Below are positions 37,871 through 49,500 of a stretch of DNA of 64,000 bases, one piece after another. The position numbers were made by a program, and so were the translations under genes. The stretch covers positions 1-64,000 of the forward strand of contig CAZPME010000008.1 of NCBI GenBank assembly GCA_964587885.1, given 5' to 3'. Position 1 is the stretch's first letter; every line of letters starts with the position of its first letter. This stretch comes from UBA60 sp964587885. Lineage in GTDB: Archaea; Thermoplasmatota; Poseidoniia; Poseidoniales; Poseidoniaceae. The notes under the pieces are model-generated. The model searched no databases. It saw only the letters and a list, made by a program, of their open reading frames with translations, and was not told where the DNA came from.

Positions 37871-39442
37871 TGGAATATTGCCGTGTTTTTTACTCGGAAC
37901 GTGCTCTTTTTTGCTACGATACATGCGGAGAGCACGGCATAATCGAAGTCGGGATTCTTCCGGTTCAATAACATCATCAAGCCAACCATTTCGAGCCGCC
38001 ACATACGGGTCGCCGAATTTACGCTTGTATTCGGCGACTAATTCAGCGCGTACAGATTCACGCTCTTCATCACTAGCGGCATTTATTTCACGCCGGTGAA
38101 TGATGTTGACCGCGCCTTCTGCCCCCATTACTGCTAATTCAGCAGTCGGCCATGCGATGTTATAATCGGATTGTAAGTGCTTACAAGACATTGCCAAATA
38201 TGCTCCACCGTAGGCTTTACGAGTAACCATCGTTAATTTTGGTACCGTGGCTTCGGCATAAGCATAGAGTAGTTTAGCACCGTGGCGGATTATCCCGCCC
38301 CATTCCTGCACAACCCCTGGTAAAAATCCGGGAACATCCTCAAGAGTTACCAATGGAATGTTGAAAGCATCGCAAGTTCGAATGAAGCGGGCCGCTTTTC
38401 TCGATGCATCAATATCCAAACAACCGGCTAGAACTTTGGGTTGATTGGCAATAATTCCTACCGACATGCCATCCATTCGTGCTAGGCCGACGATGATATT
38501 GTCGGCATAAGATTCAAACAATTCCAAAAAGTCACCATCGTCGGATATCAACTCAATAATTTTCACCATATCGTAGGGTCTATTGGGGTTGTCTGGAACT
38601 ATTGTGGCTAATTCAGGAATCAATCGGTCGTTAGGATCACCGCTTGGTAATTCCGGAGCCATCGCCATATTGTGGTCGGGGAAAAACGACAAGAGGTCGG
38701 CGGCCATGAACATGGCTTCTTCTTCATCTTCAGCAATTTGGCATGCAATACCTGAACGCGAGGCGTGTAAATCAGCACCGCCAAGGCCATCGGCATCCAA
38801 CTCGCCAGCGACAAACTCAGGAGTCTGAAGTGGACTTGAGAGGAATAGTTGACCATGTTCTCGGCCCAAAATTGTGAAATCAGCCAATCCGGCAGCCAGC
38901 GCACTTACACCAACAACTGGCCCGAGTACAATACTGATGAGGGGAATCCGGCCACTACACCTTACCATATGGTCGAGCATTTCTCCAGTTCCACCCATTG
39001 CAGGGATTCCGTCATGAGCGCGTTGACCTCCACCATCCCAAATACCGATGAGTGGGATTCTCGCCCGCTCGGCCATCTCTACAGCCTTGGTAATTTTCTT
39101 GGCATGCATTTCTCCCATACTTCCTCCATGAATACTGAAATCTTGGGCAAAGCAAAACACTCTGCGGCCATTTATTGTTCCGTGGCCGGCGACGACGCCA
39201 TCACCTAGATGTTTGAGGACATGCAAGTTGTATTCGGTAACTCGGTGAGTTACCAAAGTATCGACCTCAATGAAGGAATCTGGATCGAGCAGCCAGCGAA
39301 CTCGGTCGCGAGCAGTCCCACGTCCACTGGCTCGTAACGCCTCAAGTCGCTTCATTCCGCCGCCCATTTCGGCTTCCTTGCGAAGTTGTCCGAGTTCATC
39401 CAACTTTGATTGGGTAGTTCCACCCGAAGGGGAGTTGGCCAT
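37865..39442 (-). CDS. Acyl-CoA carboxylase carboxyltransferase (beta) subunit
   Basis: 525 residues from the ATG at 39442 (a GTG at 39451 adds three). It matches the PccB/AccD-type carboxyltransferase family over its full normal length: GRGTARDRVRWLLDPDSF at the start, GRRVFCFAQDFSIHGGSMG, GGGQRAHDG, and a C-terminal KAYGGAYLAMS with PTAELAVMGAEGAVNI. It transfers CO2 from biotin to acetyl- or propionyl-CoA. The biotin carboxylase and carrier subunits are not in this window. Its 3' end overlaps the convergent surface-protein gene by 6 bases. Substrate cannot be assigned by eye; propionyl-CoA is the more common archaeal-type reading. Confidence 0.92.
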   Translation of the reverse strand: MANSPSGGTTQSKLDELGQLRKEAEMGGGMKRLEALRASGRGTARDRVRWLLDPDSFIEVDTLVTHRVTEYNLHVLKHLGDGVVAGHGTINGRRVFCFAQDFSIHGGSMGEMHAKKITKAVEMAERARIPLIGIWDGGGQRAHDGIPAMGGTGEMLDHMVRCSGRIPLISIVLGPVVGVSALAAGLADFTILGREHGQLFLSSPLQTPEFVAGELDADGLGGADLHASRSGIACQIAEDEEEAMFMAADLLSFFPDHNMAMAPELPSGDPNDRLIPELATIVPDNPNRPYDMVKIIELISDDGDFLELFESYADNIIVGLARMDGMSVGIIANQPKVLAGCLDIDASRKAARFIRTCDAFNIPLVTLEDVPGFLPGVVQEWGGIIRHGAKLLYAYAEATVPKLTMVTRKAYGGAYLAMSCKHLQSDYNIAWPTAELAVMGAEGAVNIIHRREINAASDEERESVRAELVAEYKRKFGDPYVAARNGWLDDVIEPEESRLRLCRALRMYRSKKEHVPSKKHGNIPL

Positions 39443-39478
39443 ACCCCTCACATGAGGAACGGGTTATTTGCCCTTAGC

Positions 39479-40837
39479 CTACTCTTTGATGCTACTGGGA
39501 TTCTCACCAACCAAGTTTTGCATCATATCTTGACTTAGGTTTCGTCCTTGTGAAAGTGACCAATGGCACTTCACAATAACCGCCTCTGGCGAGGAATTAT
39601 TGGCCTGACCGAGAATACCGAGTTCCTGTTGAATCCTACCTTTTGAGTACACATTCATGTTAACTGGACCGTGAATACACTGGTTGGCAATAACAACTGG
39701 CATTCCATTCTTGATAACTGCGCCAATTGCTTGCCCTAATTCCTCATTTTCAGGTGCATTAGCATTGGGATTCTCAATTGGAAGGTGGCCCAATCCTGTT
39801 CCGTGAATTACCAAGGCTGAATATCCAGCTGCTGCGGTTGCATTGACCATATCTGCATGAAGGTGGGCACCTGATATCAGTTGACCAATGCGAATATTTT
39901 CAGAAAATTCGGTCGGCGGTGCTTGTCCTCGACTTGGAGTATTGGCTAAGGCGTTGGCATATTCATCGCTTAGAGTATGGCTAATTCCTCCACGAGTAAG
40001 GTGAACATGCCCAAGGGGTGTGGAATTTATTGCTTGGAAAGCATCGCGTCGAGTAGAGTGAAGTTTCCTTGCCGAGCACCCTGGTAATACGGCTATTTCC
40101 CCATCATCTGCTGACGAGTGTAGCATGACTACTGTTGAATCACCCAAACCCCCATTTGGACTTGGACCATTTGCGGCCCAATAGACTGAAGCCAGCAGGT
40201 TTTCGTTGGCATCGGATGAACCTCGGTCCGATGATCGCTGTGAACCGGTGAAGACTATTCGCCCAGGTGGGCAGTTTCCGGCTCCTGCCCAAGAGAATGA
40301 AAGTGCACAGGCGCTAATGGCCAATGTGTCTGTACCATGGGTAACTACGACTCCTGCGACACCATCGGCAAAAGCATCTGCACTAGCTTTGGCAATGGTG
40401 TTCCAATGCTGGGGGCGCATATCATCCGACCACATATTTCCTATTTTTACCGCATCAATGCGAGCAACCTTAGATAATTCTGGAATTGAAGCCAGCAATT
40501 CCTCGGGTTCAAATCTAGCGACTACAGCACCGGTGGCGTAATCAACTTTGGAGGCGATAGTACCTCCGGTGTGAATTATTCTAACCCTCGGTAAATCTTC
40601 CTTCTGCTTGGCTGGCTCGCCACTAGAGGAAGGCGTGGTTGCTGATTCGGGCTTAGCCAGAACTTCGCATCCCAGAATCGCTTCACTTGGGTGACTGATA
40701 TTGTAACCATTCACTAATTTCATAGTTACATGATTTGCTGCTGCAGGAGGCATGATAATGCCCTGCTCTTCAATTTCTCCAGACCATGTGCGCAATCGTA
40801 AGAGAACGGTTGAACCTGCTGGAGGCAGTTCTGCCAT
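39479..40837 (-). CDS. gatD: Glu-tRNA(Gln) amidotransferase subunit D
   Basis: 452 residues: an N-terminal SH3-like beta domain (about 1-70), a Pro/Ser/Lys linker, then an L-asparaginase-like domain with HTGGTIAS (about residue 92) and VVTHGTDTL (about 165), both holding catalytic Thr/Asp residues. This two-domain order is specific for archaeal GatD, which frees ammonia from glutamine so that GatE can convert Glu-tRNA(Gln) to Gln-tRNA(Gln). gatE is not visible in the window. The start ATG follows a purine-rich GGTGGGGGAAAC stretch. Confidence 0.93.
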   Translation of the reverse strand: MAELPPAGSTVLLRLRTWSGEIEEQGIIMPPAAANHVTMKLVNGYNISHPSEAILGCEVLAKPESATTPSSSGEPAKQKEDLPRVRIIHTGGTIASKVDYATGAVVARFEPEELLASIPELSKVARIDAVKIGNMWSDDMRPQHWNTIAKASADAFADGVAGVVVTHGTDTLAISACALSFSWAGAGNCPPGRIVFTGSQRSSDRGSSDANENLLASVYWAANGPSPNGGLGDSTVVMLHSSADDGEIAVLPGCSARKLHSTRRDAFQAINSTPLGHVHLTRGGISHTLSDEYANALANTPSRGQAPPTEFSENIRIGQLISGAHLHADMVNATAAAGYSALVIHGTGLGHLPIENPNANAPENEELGQAIGAVIKNGMPVVIANQCIHGPVNMNVYSKGRIQQELGILGQANNSSPEAVIVKCHWSLSQGRNLSQDMMQNLVGENPSSIKE

Positions 40838-40939
40838 GTTTCCCCCACCACCGAGAGGCTCATGAACGCTACGTCACCATATTGCTGCAAGTATTGATGA
40901 GCGCACGTTTCAAAGAGGGGTGGCGAGTCGGCGGAATAA

Positions 40940-41067
40940 GCCGGGGTGGCGTAGTTGGTAGCGCGTCGGACTCATAGGGTAGCAATAATTGCAGAGTCGC
41001 GCTGAAAGTCAGCCTCAGCGATGTCTGAGACATCCGAAGGCCGCGGGTTCGAGTCCCGCTCCCGGCA
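40940..41067 (+). tRNA. Elongator tRNA-Met (anticodon CAT) with intron
   Basis: Exon 1 (40940-40976) gives acceptor GCCGGGG, D-stem GCG/CGC, anticodon stem TCGGA and loop CTCATA. Exon 2 (41032-41067) gives A, TCCGA, T-stem GCGGG/CCCGC with loop TTCGAGT, acceptor TCCCGGC and discriminator A. The insertion lies after position 37, the canonical archaeal site. Acceptor identity fits elongator Met; a tRNA-Ile read through a modified CAT is less likely. Confidence 0.9.
40977..41031 (+). other. Intron of tRNA-Met
   Basis: 55 bases between positions 37 and 38 of the tRNA. Archaeal splicing endonuclease recognises a bulge-helix-bulge at such sites; the exact edges could shift by a base because I did not fold it. 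Confidence 0.75.
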
Positions 41068-41286
41068 CTAGAAAATTGGTACATGAGTATGCGTAGTGAT
41101 GATTCTATTGGTTGATAGAGAAAACCCTTGGTAGTATAATTCCTTTAATCTTGCAGTAAATGCGACAATCTAAGATAAAAATGGTAAAATGATTGCTCTT
41201 CTATTTGTTTTTGATGATTTTCAATGCAAATATTGCAATTGGACAAAGCGCAGACTTCAATTGATGAGTGCTACCCGAAGGGGACA

Positions 41287-42195
41287 ATGGTCGACATCTC
41301 TACCGCAATGGCTGCTGCCAGTGTTGACGGGAAAAAGCGGGACAAAAAAGATGGAGATAAGAAGGGAAAATCAGGTCGGAATCATGGGATTGAGCCCTTT
41401 GATCCGCAGAAGTATGTGTACAAGGAAAAAGCCGATACAGCTTCAATGTGGTTGATATTGTCATTTTCATTAAGCGTAGCAATTATTTCTCGATATTTGA
41501 TAATGCCGAAAATGGACCCAACTGAGAATCATGATATTTTGTGGTTTGGCCCGATGGCTCTACTCTTAGTAATTCCATCCTTGCACAGATTGGTAATGCC
41601 GGAGAGATTTGTTGAACATTATACCAAGGGTACCTGGTTCAAGGCTGGTTTCCTACACGTATTCGCTTGGCTCGCATTCACTTTCTTGCTCATCAATCCA
41701 CCATTAGGAGACATCGGTTCGCCAGAGCCCAGTGCTGGATGGACGATAATTGTCGAGCAAGATGATGGTTGGTTATTGGCCAATGATTCTACCTCTGGCT
41801 CAAGTGAAATTGGATGGCAGTTAGAAGATGGAGAGGACAAGGTTGCTGGAACTGCGTGGTTGATGTTTGCTTTGGCCGATAATTCTGATCCAAATGATGC
41901 CGATCTCGAAATCACAATCACCCCTGCTGAAGGTGAAGCACGTACTCTAACTCTCGCTTCTGAGGAGTGGCTACGCTTGGAGTCTGCCCGAGCCGAAGGA
42001 TTTGCCAATCAAACCTATGCACATGATGTTACATTGAGTGATCATGAGAGTGATCGTGTTGTTGCAGTTCAACTTGGTGATGATTTTGCGGCGGGAGAAT
42101 ACACTATTACCATTCATGTGACAGAAGAAGCAGAACCATGGACTAATTCCGCTGAATGGGATTGGACTTTCACTGTAATTGCTCCTCTTGAGTAA
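41287..42195 (+). CDS. Membrane protein with Lys-rich N-terminus and extracellular beta domain
   Basis: 302 residues from the ATG at 41287. A Lys/Asp/Gly-rich cytoplasmic segment (residues ~15-35) is followed by three hydrophobic helices (about 53-70, 83-98 and 120-140) and a beta-rich, acidic C-terminal domain of about 150 residues that would face outside. Not recognised. An ATG at 41224 would add 21 residues; a TATA-like CAAATATTGC at 41227-41236 sits between them and favours the shorter form. The 219 bases upstream to tRNA-Met hold no gene; a TAAGATAAAAAT stretch near 41171 could be another promoter element. Confidence 0.7.
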   Translation: MVDISTAMAAASVDGKKRDKKDGDKKGKSGRNHGIEPFDPQKYVYKEKADTASMWLILSFSLSVAIISRYLIMPKMDPTENHDILWFGPMALLLVIPSLHRLVMPERFVEHYTKGTWFKAGFLHVFAWLAFTFLLINPPLGDIGSPEPSAGWTIIVEQDDGWLLANDSTSGSSEIGWQLEDGEDKVAGTAWLMFALADNSDPNDADLEITITPAEGEARTLTLASEEWLRLESARAEGFANQTYAHDVTLSDHESDRVVAVQLGDDFAAGEYTITIHVTEEAEPWTNSAEWDWTFTVIAPLE

Positions 42196-42429
42196 TCACC
42201 ACGAAGGGGTAATTATTTCGTGATATTCGTGGGCCATCTTTCGACATAATGATTCGGTTTTTCGCTTAAGTTGCAAATCACGAGCTGCTGAGTCGATTCT
42301 TGCTCTCCGGTATACCCTCACCAAACCAGCCAAAGGAGTCCAACAGAATAAATCGAGGAATTTCCAATCACTTATTGGATCTTGTATGTGGCGAAGGGCT
42401 GCGGTTTTAGCAATCTTATTCTGGGTCAT
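42196..42429 (-). CDS. Small hypothetical protein
   Basis: 77 residues from the ATG at 42429, basic and charged, with one short hydrophobic patch (LDLFCWTPLAGLV). Not recognised. It fills the space between a convergent neighbour (its stop abuts the previous gene's stop) and the RFC small-subunit gene 68 bases away on the same strand, and no longer frame competes. Real coding status is uncertain. Confidence 0.5.
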   Translation of the reverse strand: MTQNKIAKTAALRHIQDPISDWKFLDLFCWTPLAGLVRVYRRARIDSAARDLQLKRKTESLCRKMAHEYHEIITPSW

Positions 42430-42497
42430 CAATTTGGGCAAGGTCTTTCTAAAGAGGTGATTTTAGTAGAGACTCTGAGTCAAAGTGAAAGTGAACC

Positions 42498-43454
42498 TCA
42501 CTTCGTCAAACTAGCGCAAATTTTGGCTGTCATTGCATCGAGTTGTAATTGCTCTCCACCACCTTCAACAAGGCGAAAATCAACTTCGGCCATCAGTTCG
42601 GTTAAGTCAAGTTTGGCCGCTTCGGTAAGGAAATCAGCATTGTACAATTCGCGGTGTAGTTGGTTGATAAAATCAGTTCCAGCTAAGCCAAATTTATCGA
42701 GCAATTCGCGTAATCGCCGCCGGGCGGCGTGAAATCCATCTTCGCGACAAGCCAACAGATATTGTTGCAAAACCTCAGGGGGAGCGGTCGCGGTAGTCTC
42801 GTAAATTAATGCGCGACCGACATTATTGTCTATGGCCGCGGCAACCTGCAATGCGGTCAAGGCCTTACGCATGTCGCCGAGGCTAATGTCGACAATTGCC
42901 GTACAGGCATCATCGTCGAGATTGACATCTTCTGATTTGGCGACGTGCTTGACTTGTTTTTCGACATCATCATCTCCCAAGGGACGAAAACGGAATACAG
43001 CACAGCGTGATTGGATTGGCTCGATGATTTTTGAAGAGTAATTGCAGGACAAAATAAATCGGCAAGTCTCAGCATATTGCTCCATGATTCGGCGTAGTGC
43101 ACCTTGAGCGTCATTGGTTAGCGCGTCGGCTTCATCGAGGAAGATGATTTTGAAGGTCGCATCGCCGTAGGGCCTAGTACGTGCAAATTGCTTTACTTTA
43201 GTGCGAATATTTTCTAGTTTCCGCTCGTCGCTAGCGTTCATTTCTAATAGATTGTTGCGAAATTCTTCGCCAAAGATGTCTCGAGTCAGCGCCATAGCCG
43301 CAGTCGTCTTTCCAGTGCCAGGCGGACCGGCAAAAAGTAGATGTGGAAAAGTGCATTTATCGGCATATATTCTCAATCGGTCAACTACGGTGGCCTGCCC
43401 CCGAATATCAACAACTGAGCGGGGCCTATGTTTTTCCACCCACATCTCGTTCAT
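42498..43454 (-). CDS. rfcS: Replication factor C small subunit
   Basis: 318 residues, typical length. The N-terminus reads MWVEKHRPRSVVDI; Walker A GPPGTGKTT lies near residue 45, Walker B is LDEAD, and the SRC motif (IQSRCAVFRF) supplies the arginine finger. RFC small subunits form the clamp loader with RfcL and place PCNA on primed DNA. ATG at 43454 chosen over TTG at 43463. It diverges from the giant surface protein gene at 43598. The tRNA intron and this protein together are strong archaeal markers. Confidence 0.95.
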   Translation of the reverse strand: MNEMWVEKHRPRSVVDIRGQATVVDRLRIYADKCTFPHLLFAGPPGTGKTTAAMALTRDIFGEEFRNNLLEMNASDERKLENIRTKVKQFARTRPYGDATFKIIFLDEADALTNDAQGALRRIMEQYAETCRFILSCNYSSKIIEPIQSRCAVFRFRPLGDDDVEKQVKHVAKSEDVNLDDDACTAIVDISLGDMRKALTALQVAAAIDNNVGRALIYETTATAPPEVLQQYLLACREDGFHAARRRLRELLDKFGLAGTDFINQLHRELYNADFLTEAAKLDLTELMAEVDFRLVEGGGEQLQLDAMTAKICASLTK

Positions 43455-43528
43455 GCGACTCAACCTTGGTTGCCGGCGATGGCCAAAGAACGTTATGTTT
43501 ACCCCTACTCCATTTTACATGTTTCGCC

Positions 43529-43580
43529 GGCCTCCCTACGGGAGGCCTTAGGGAAGTATGATTATCTCTTATCACTTCCC
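43529..43580. other. Two inverted repeats in the rfcS / giant surface gene intergenic region
   Basis: GGCCTCCC (43529-43536) pairs exactly with GGGAGGCC (43540-43547) around TAC. A second pair, GGGAAGT (43551-43557) and ACTTCCC (43574-43580), follows with a 16-base spacer. Both lie between divergent starts, just before the surface gene ATG at 43598, so they could be leader structures or operator-like sites and not terminators. Confidence 0.5.
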
Positions 43581-43597
43581 GCAGAGTTGTGAGCCCT

Positions 43598-46500
43598 ATG
43601 TCGACCGCGTCTAATTACCGAAACCGCCGACGTCAAGCATTGACGATTGTATTGCTATTTTTGCTAGCAGACTTGATTTCGCCATCAGCGATTCCAAGTT
43701 ATGAACTCGACCAAATCAATTCGCCGTCATTCGTTCAAATGAGTGATAACGCTAGTGCAGACAGTCAAATTTACAGTCTCAGTCAAAACACAAATTATGG
43801 TAACGAAGTTAGCGCGAGTATCGGCCCTGATGAAGTTGGACCAGGGGTGTCCAAAATGGTAATTTCATTCCCATTGAATTTTTCAGGTGCGGTGGATGTA
43901 GCCAGTGCAACAATGTATTTGGTGTGTACGACAGCTGCCGATGACAAAATTTCGACGCTTTTCGTAAGCGAATTAACAAATTCATTTGATGAAATGAATG
44001 TAACTTGGGTAAATTACAATGGTACAGCAACTTGGGCATCTCCCGGTGCAAGCGGCGCTAGTGATCATGGAGATTGGGAGCCACCACTTGTACAAACGAT
44101 GAATTCTACATTTAGTTTCAATATCACTTCCTTTGTACAATCTGCACTTTCCCGCGGCGCAAATTCAGTAGACTTGCTGATCGCAGCCCACGGTGCACAG
44201 TATTCCTGCTCGACCAAAGAGGAGTTGGTCCAAGCAAACCGTCCGCAAATTCTTTTTGTTTATGCTGCTAATTCACCGGCGGCAAGGGGTACTATCCTGC
44301 CTACTTTCGTCGAAGATGGTGACGCACTGATGACTGGTGATTTCATCTTAGCCGCTGAAACTCAGCCTACGATAACTTGGTCGAATCTATTAGGACAAAA
44401 TGTCGAAGTGCAATTGTCACTAGCGAGTGATTTCATGACTGATTCTGATTCATGGTGGTATTTTTCATCGCAGAATAATTTATCTTTCCAATTTTCCGGT
44501 ACTACGGGTCAAATGGAATTGCTAAGTGAAAATGAGCTTAGCAATGGTACGACGATGCATTATCGCATGCGTTCGACCAACTTGAACCAAGTTGGAGATT
44601 GGAGTTCCGGATATTTTCACCTTCCCGATTTGCAAGTTACCGATAATGGTAATCAAACTGCTTCGGTCAGCATTTACCCTGATGATTTGGGGTTGTCTGA
44701 AAAGGCAATAAGTGATACCTATTCCAATAATGCTCTTTCCGGCGGTAACGGTAATTACGGAGGTGATTCTACTGTATTGGTGGGAATGGACTCACCTTCA
44801 GAAGACCAATATGCCTATCACGGAATCAATCCGCATTTATGGGGTATGCACGATAATGCAACGATGTTCCAAGCTGATTTGGTACTTACCCGCAGCAGTT
44901 ACAATAACGATGCAGTAATATCATTCCATTCGTTTGACAATTCGGCATGGACCGAATCCGGTTTGACGATGAATAGTCAAGATGGCAGTACCGCTTGGAC
45001 TGATGGCGGCCGTTCAAATAAGGAAATGGCTGCAATAGATGCGATGTGGAGTAATCAAACCAACTCAGAATTCCGCGTAGATTTATTGACTCAAACTCAA
45101 GTGTGGCTCGACACTTCTTCAAGTACACCACTCTCGATTTTCTCGACAGTACGTGGCGAATACGATCAATATTCTTCTTCAACCAATGTTGAGTTTTATT
45201 CAAGCGAGGATAGTTCTCAAAGCAATTTGCCCTATCTTGAATTAATGTATGGATGGGGTAGTGGTACTTCTCCAACTGCTGTAGAACTGATTGACCCTGC
45301 CGATGGTGTAGGAGTTTGGACCCTAAATGACCACAACCTTTCGGGAAATACCACCCCTACCCTCACTTGGAATGGGTCTGAGGCCACTTCTCAGAGTCAT
45401 GATATAATTTGGCAGTTGTCAGAAGGACCTGAATTCCGCAATATCACTGCCGAAGTAAATACAGTAGAAGATAACGATTTCACTCCTGGTTCAGGGAACT
45501 ATTCACTCACCGGATTAGATGAAGGTAAAACATACGCTTGGCGCATGCAGCACGTTTCTTTTGAAGGTCACCACGGAGAGTGGACAACAAATTCTTTCTT
45601 CGTCCCTAGTGTCACCTCTACATGGCTCGGAGGAAACGATTACCAATTGACTCTTAGTTCAGGTAATTCTTCAGTTTCGGGACCTGATATGCCATATTGT
45701 ACCGACACCTACATTGATAGTGGTTCGCCGAATGATACCTATCCTGATGAGGGGGAAATTCAAGTTTCATACAGTACTTTTTCAGAGACTGCAATCCTCT
45801 TTGGATGTGATATGAATTCGCATTTCTTGCCTAGTGGCTATGCAGTTTCATATGCCAATATGCGCATGAAGTTGTCATTCCACGGAGGTAATCCAATCGT
45901 TGGTGCGTGGGATAATACCCAATCGAACTGGGTTGCTGAATCTGCCAATTGGAATACATTTGACGGAGTAAATAATTGGAGTCAAAGTGGTGCTAAAGGT
46001 AGCGAGCGCGGCTCATTGTTATCTAGCAACACGCTAACGTCTTCCTTCTCAAGTGGAGATTGGGTCAACTGGAATATCACCCTTAATGCTCAAGATGCGA
46101 TGCGCAGTGATGGTTCACTTGATTTCATTATCGGCATTGTAGGTGCTGGATCAGGTGGGACTCGCCAAGCATTATTCGACAGTAGCGAACAATCAACTTC
46201 TTCACGGCCAGAAGTGATATTGGTATATTCACCAGGTTCTAATGCTAAACCGAATAACCCAATTCCCCTTTCTCCGGCCAATGGTTCATGGTCAATTATC
46301 GATGGCATTGAACCAGCACCTGATGCGCGCCCGGTACTCAACTGGAGTTATGGAACTGGTGTTGCCGTAGGCGGTTGGTCTCTACAATTAGATACAACAA
46401 GCACGTTTGATAGTGGTAATTTGTTGAGTTTTGCCTCATGGAATGATAACGGATTTGACCTAACCAATATGTCCTATACTCCTCAACAGGATTTGAGCGA

Positions 46501-49500
46501 TGGCCAGATTTGGCATTGGCGAGTACGAGCAGTTTCAACCACAAATCAACTCGGTGATTGGTCGGCATTTTCTCATTTCTTACTTCCAGATATCACTACT
46601 TGGTTAATTGATAGCAATACCTCAGCGGTTGAATATCATCATCATGATGCTCTGCCATCATTGCACATTCCCGAATTTGAAGATACTTGGGTGAAAAATT
46701 CTGGCGCCAATAATGGCACATCTCAGGGCACTGACACGGTACTCAAAGTTGGAACCCTGAGTGACGGAAGTCGCGCAACAGGAATGTTACGCGTTCCATT
46801 GAGCGCCTTACCAAACCCTGCTAACGCCCACGTGCTAAAGGCGACCTTGAATCTCTATCCTGAATGGGGCTCATCAGAATCGCAGCATATTTCAATTCAT
46901 TCTGCAATGCAAGCGTGGAATTCTAGTGCTAATGGCACGACATATGATGGCGTTAATAATTGGAGTAGCGCAGGTGGTTTAGGAGCTACAGACAGTGGTG
47001 AAATGGTTGACGTGAATACTATAGTAGGGGATTCTTGGGCACAATATGATGTTACTGAATTAGTTCAAAGTGCTACATTAACGGGTAATAATCACCTCTC
47101 TATAATGCTGATAGGCGACGATGCTAGCGGCTTGGTAACTTTCACTTCAGTCGATTCTTCTAGCAACCGCCCATGGTTGAATATAACTTGGGCTACTGGT
47201 AATTCAAGTCAAGTTACTACCACCGGAAGTCCGAATAGTCCAAGTGCTGGCTCAATTCTTTGGGACACATCATCTCATGCTTTGATTCCTACGACAACAC
47301 CTACACTAAATTGGACTCATCCGAATGCTGGTTCAGTTGATGATTGGCGACTTTTCATCTGGAATAATGGCAGTGATGAGCGTGAAGGTTGGACTATACA
47401 CGATACCCGTGAATCCACCACCGGATTCAATATTGGCGCGCTATCGTGGACATCAACTAGTGTCCAAGAGGCCGGACGCACTTATCGCTGGTTTGTACAG
47501 CCTATTATTGACGACATTTACGGTCCGCGTTCCGCGTCATTGCATTATCATCTGCCAGCAGTAATGAGTGGGGAATTGAATTCCACTGATGCTTGGCTAA
47601 ATGTTGTTGAGGGCTCAATGGTTAACGATATCGCTTACCCTGAGGTAATGAGTGACACTTGGATCAACGAAGGCGGGCAAAATTTGAATTACGGAAATGC
47701 TGCAAATTTCACCGTAGGAACAAGTCCATCTTCATCCTCTCTTAGGTCAAAAGCCTTATTGGAAATCGATCTAAGTAATCTTCCGATTCCGCAACCATTT
47801 GATGTGCTTGAAGCAGAGTTGAAACTATACCGAGATGGTGGGCAACAATCGCAAATGACGGTAAGTATTAGCGATTTATTCCTCGCCTTTGACGAAAACA
47901 ACGCTACTTGGAATCAAGCTGATAATGGTACAAATTGGTCGATTACTGGAGCCAGTGGGCAATTAGATTCGGGCCTGCCTGTAGATATTGAGACGATAAC
48001 AGGTAGTGGCTGGTTCTCTTGGGATGTCAGTCAACTCGCTCAAGCGGCATTGGCACGCGGAGACCAAACCATGACTCTCTTGATTCAATCTGAAGAGCCA
48101 TTGAATGCCAGCAACAGTTTCCATACCTTTGCTAGTAGCAATAATATGAATGTGGAATTGCGGCCACAACTGAATTTGACCCTGCGCTCGGTCAACCAGT
48201 GGCTTCCCACCGATTCTTCGTCTCTATATCCGACCAATACTCAAACCATGTGGAATATGTCGGCTGACCTGCCTTCGCCAATGCACGACATTGTATTCAG
48301 TTGGAACTCAACCGATACCAATGCTACAGCACAGCATTTCCAGATGTCTTCTAATCCACGTTTCATAAATCCAGAACTATTCGCCATGTCAAACGATTCT
48401 ACGACATTAGACAATGGTACCTTTACGAATACCGGACAACGCTACTCTTACAACCATAGTACTGATTTGATGCCTATTGACGAATGGATATTTTGGCGTG
48501 TTAGGACTGTACAAGACTATCGTATCGGTAATTGGTCAATGGTCAATAAATTCCGCATGCCGGACTTTGAAGGTGAAGATGATGGAACCGGAAACCTGAC
48601 ATTAAATCTCAACCGTGGAACTGTCTTCACCAATACTTCTGTTTTACCTTTGGTCCCTGACACTACCCTTGATTCAAGCTCGTTAAGCACCAATTATGGT
48701 TCTTCCACCGCACTGAAACTTGGTGCAGGAGCAAGTGGTTCAGGAGAAGCGAGAATCCTCATTGAATATGACCTCAATGAATTACCCTTCCCTGCTAATA
48801 TGATCCCAACTTCAACCATTCTTACGTTGTATAGGTATGGAATTACGGGTGGTCAATCACTCACAGTTGCCGCTTATCCATGTTCTTCATTCTCAGAGTC
48901 TGGGGCCAGTTGGAATAATGCTCCGACTTGCTCGAGTAGTGAAATCACTCGGACTACTCTAGGAGTTGTTCCCCCGACAGGATACATGGAATGGGATATT
49001 ACCTCTCTCGCCCAATCAAATATCGCGGCAGGAAATCGAACATTAACCGTAATGTTAGCAGTTATTGGCACCCCTGGGGCAACTCATGAATTCCGCTCAA
49101 GCGAATATTCGTCAGTTGATGAGCGACCAAATTTGATCTTTGATTATGTCGATAATTCTCAAGGGATCACCCCACCTGCACAACCAACATTGCTTAATCC
49201 AATTGATGGTGATGTATTGTATGATGATAGCAATTGGATTCTCCAGTCTGCAACCCGCCCAGTATTGGAGTGGAATGCGGTTGCTAATGCTACCGATTAT
49301 ATTCTAACTATAGCAAATGCGACTGGGCAAACCAAATATCGTTCGTGGTCGACTAGTGGTTTTGGTAATTCTAATTTCACCTTGAGTACAGATTTAGCGG
49401 CTGGTGAATCTTATGAATGGTGGGTTCAAGCTGTAAATGGAAGTATTCCTGGTCCGTCGAGTAGTCGCTGGACATTCGCGATTGGAAATCCGATAAACAA

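Noticed and set aside
40940..41067. tRNA-Ile (modified CAT) identity for the CAT tRNA
   Set aside because: The GCCGGGG acceptor stem and the intron after position 37 fit archaeal elongator tRNA-Met better.
40869..41084. Short open frame on the minus strand over the tRNA-Met gene
   Set aside because: It lies across a complete intron-containing tRNA; a coding role is very unlikely.
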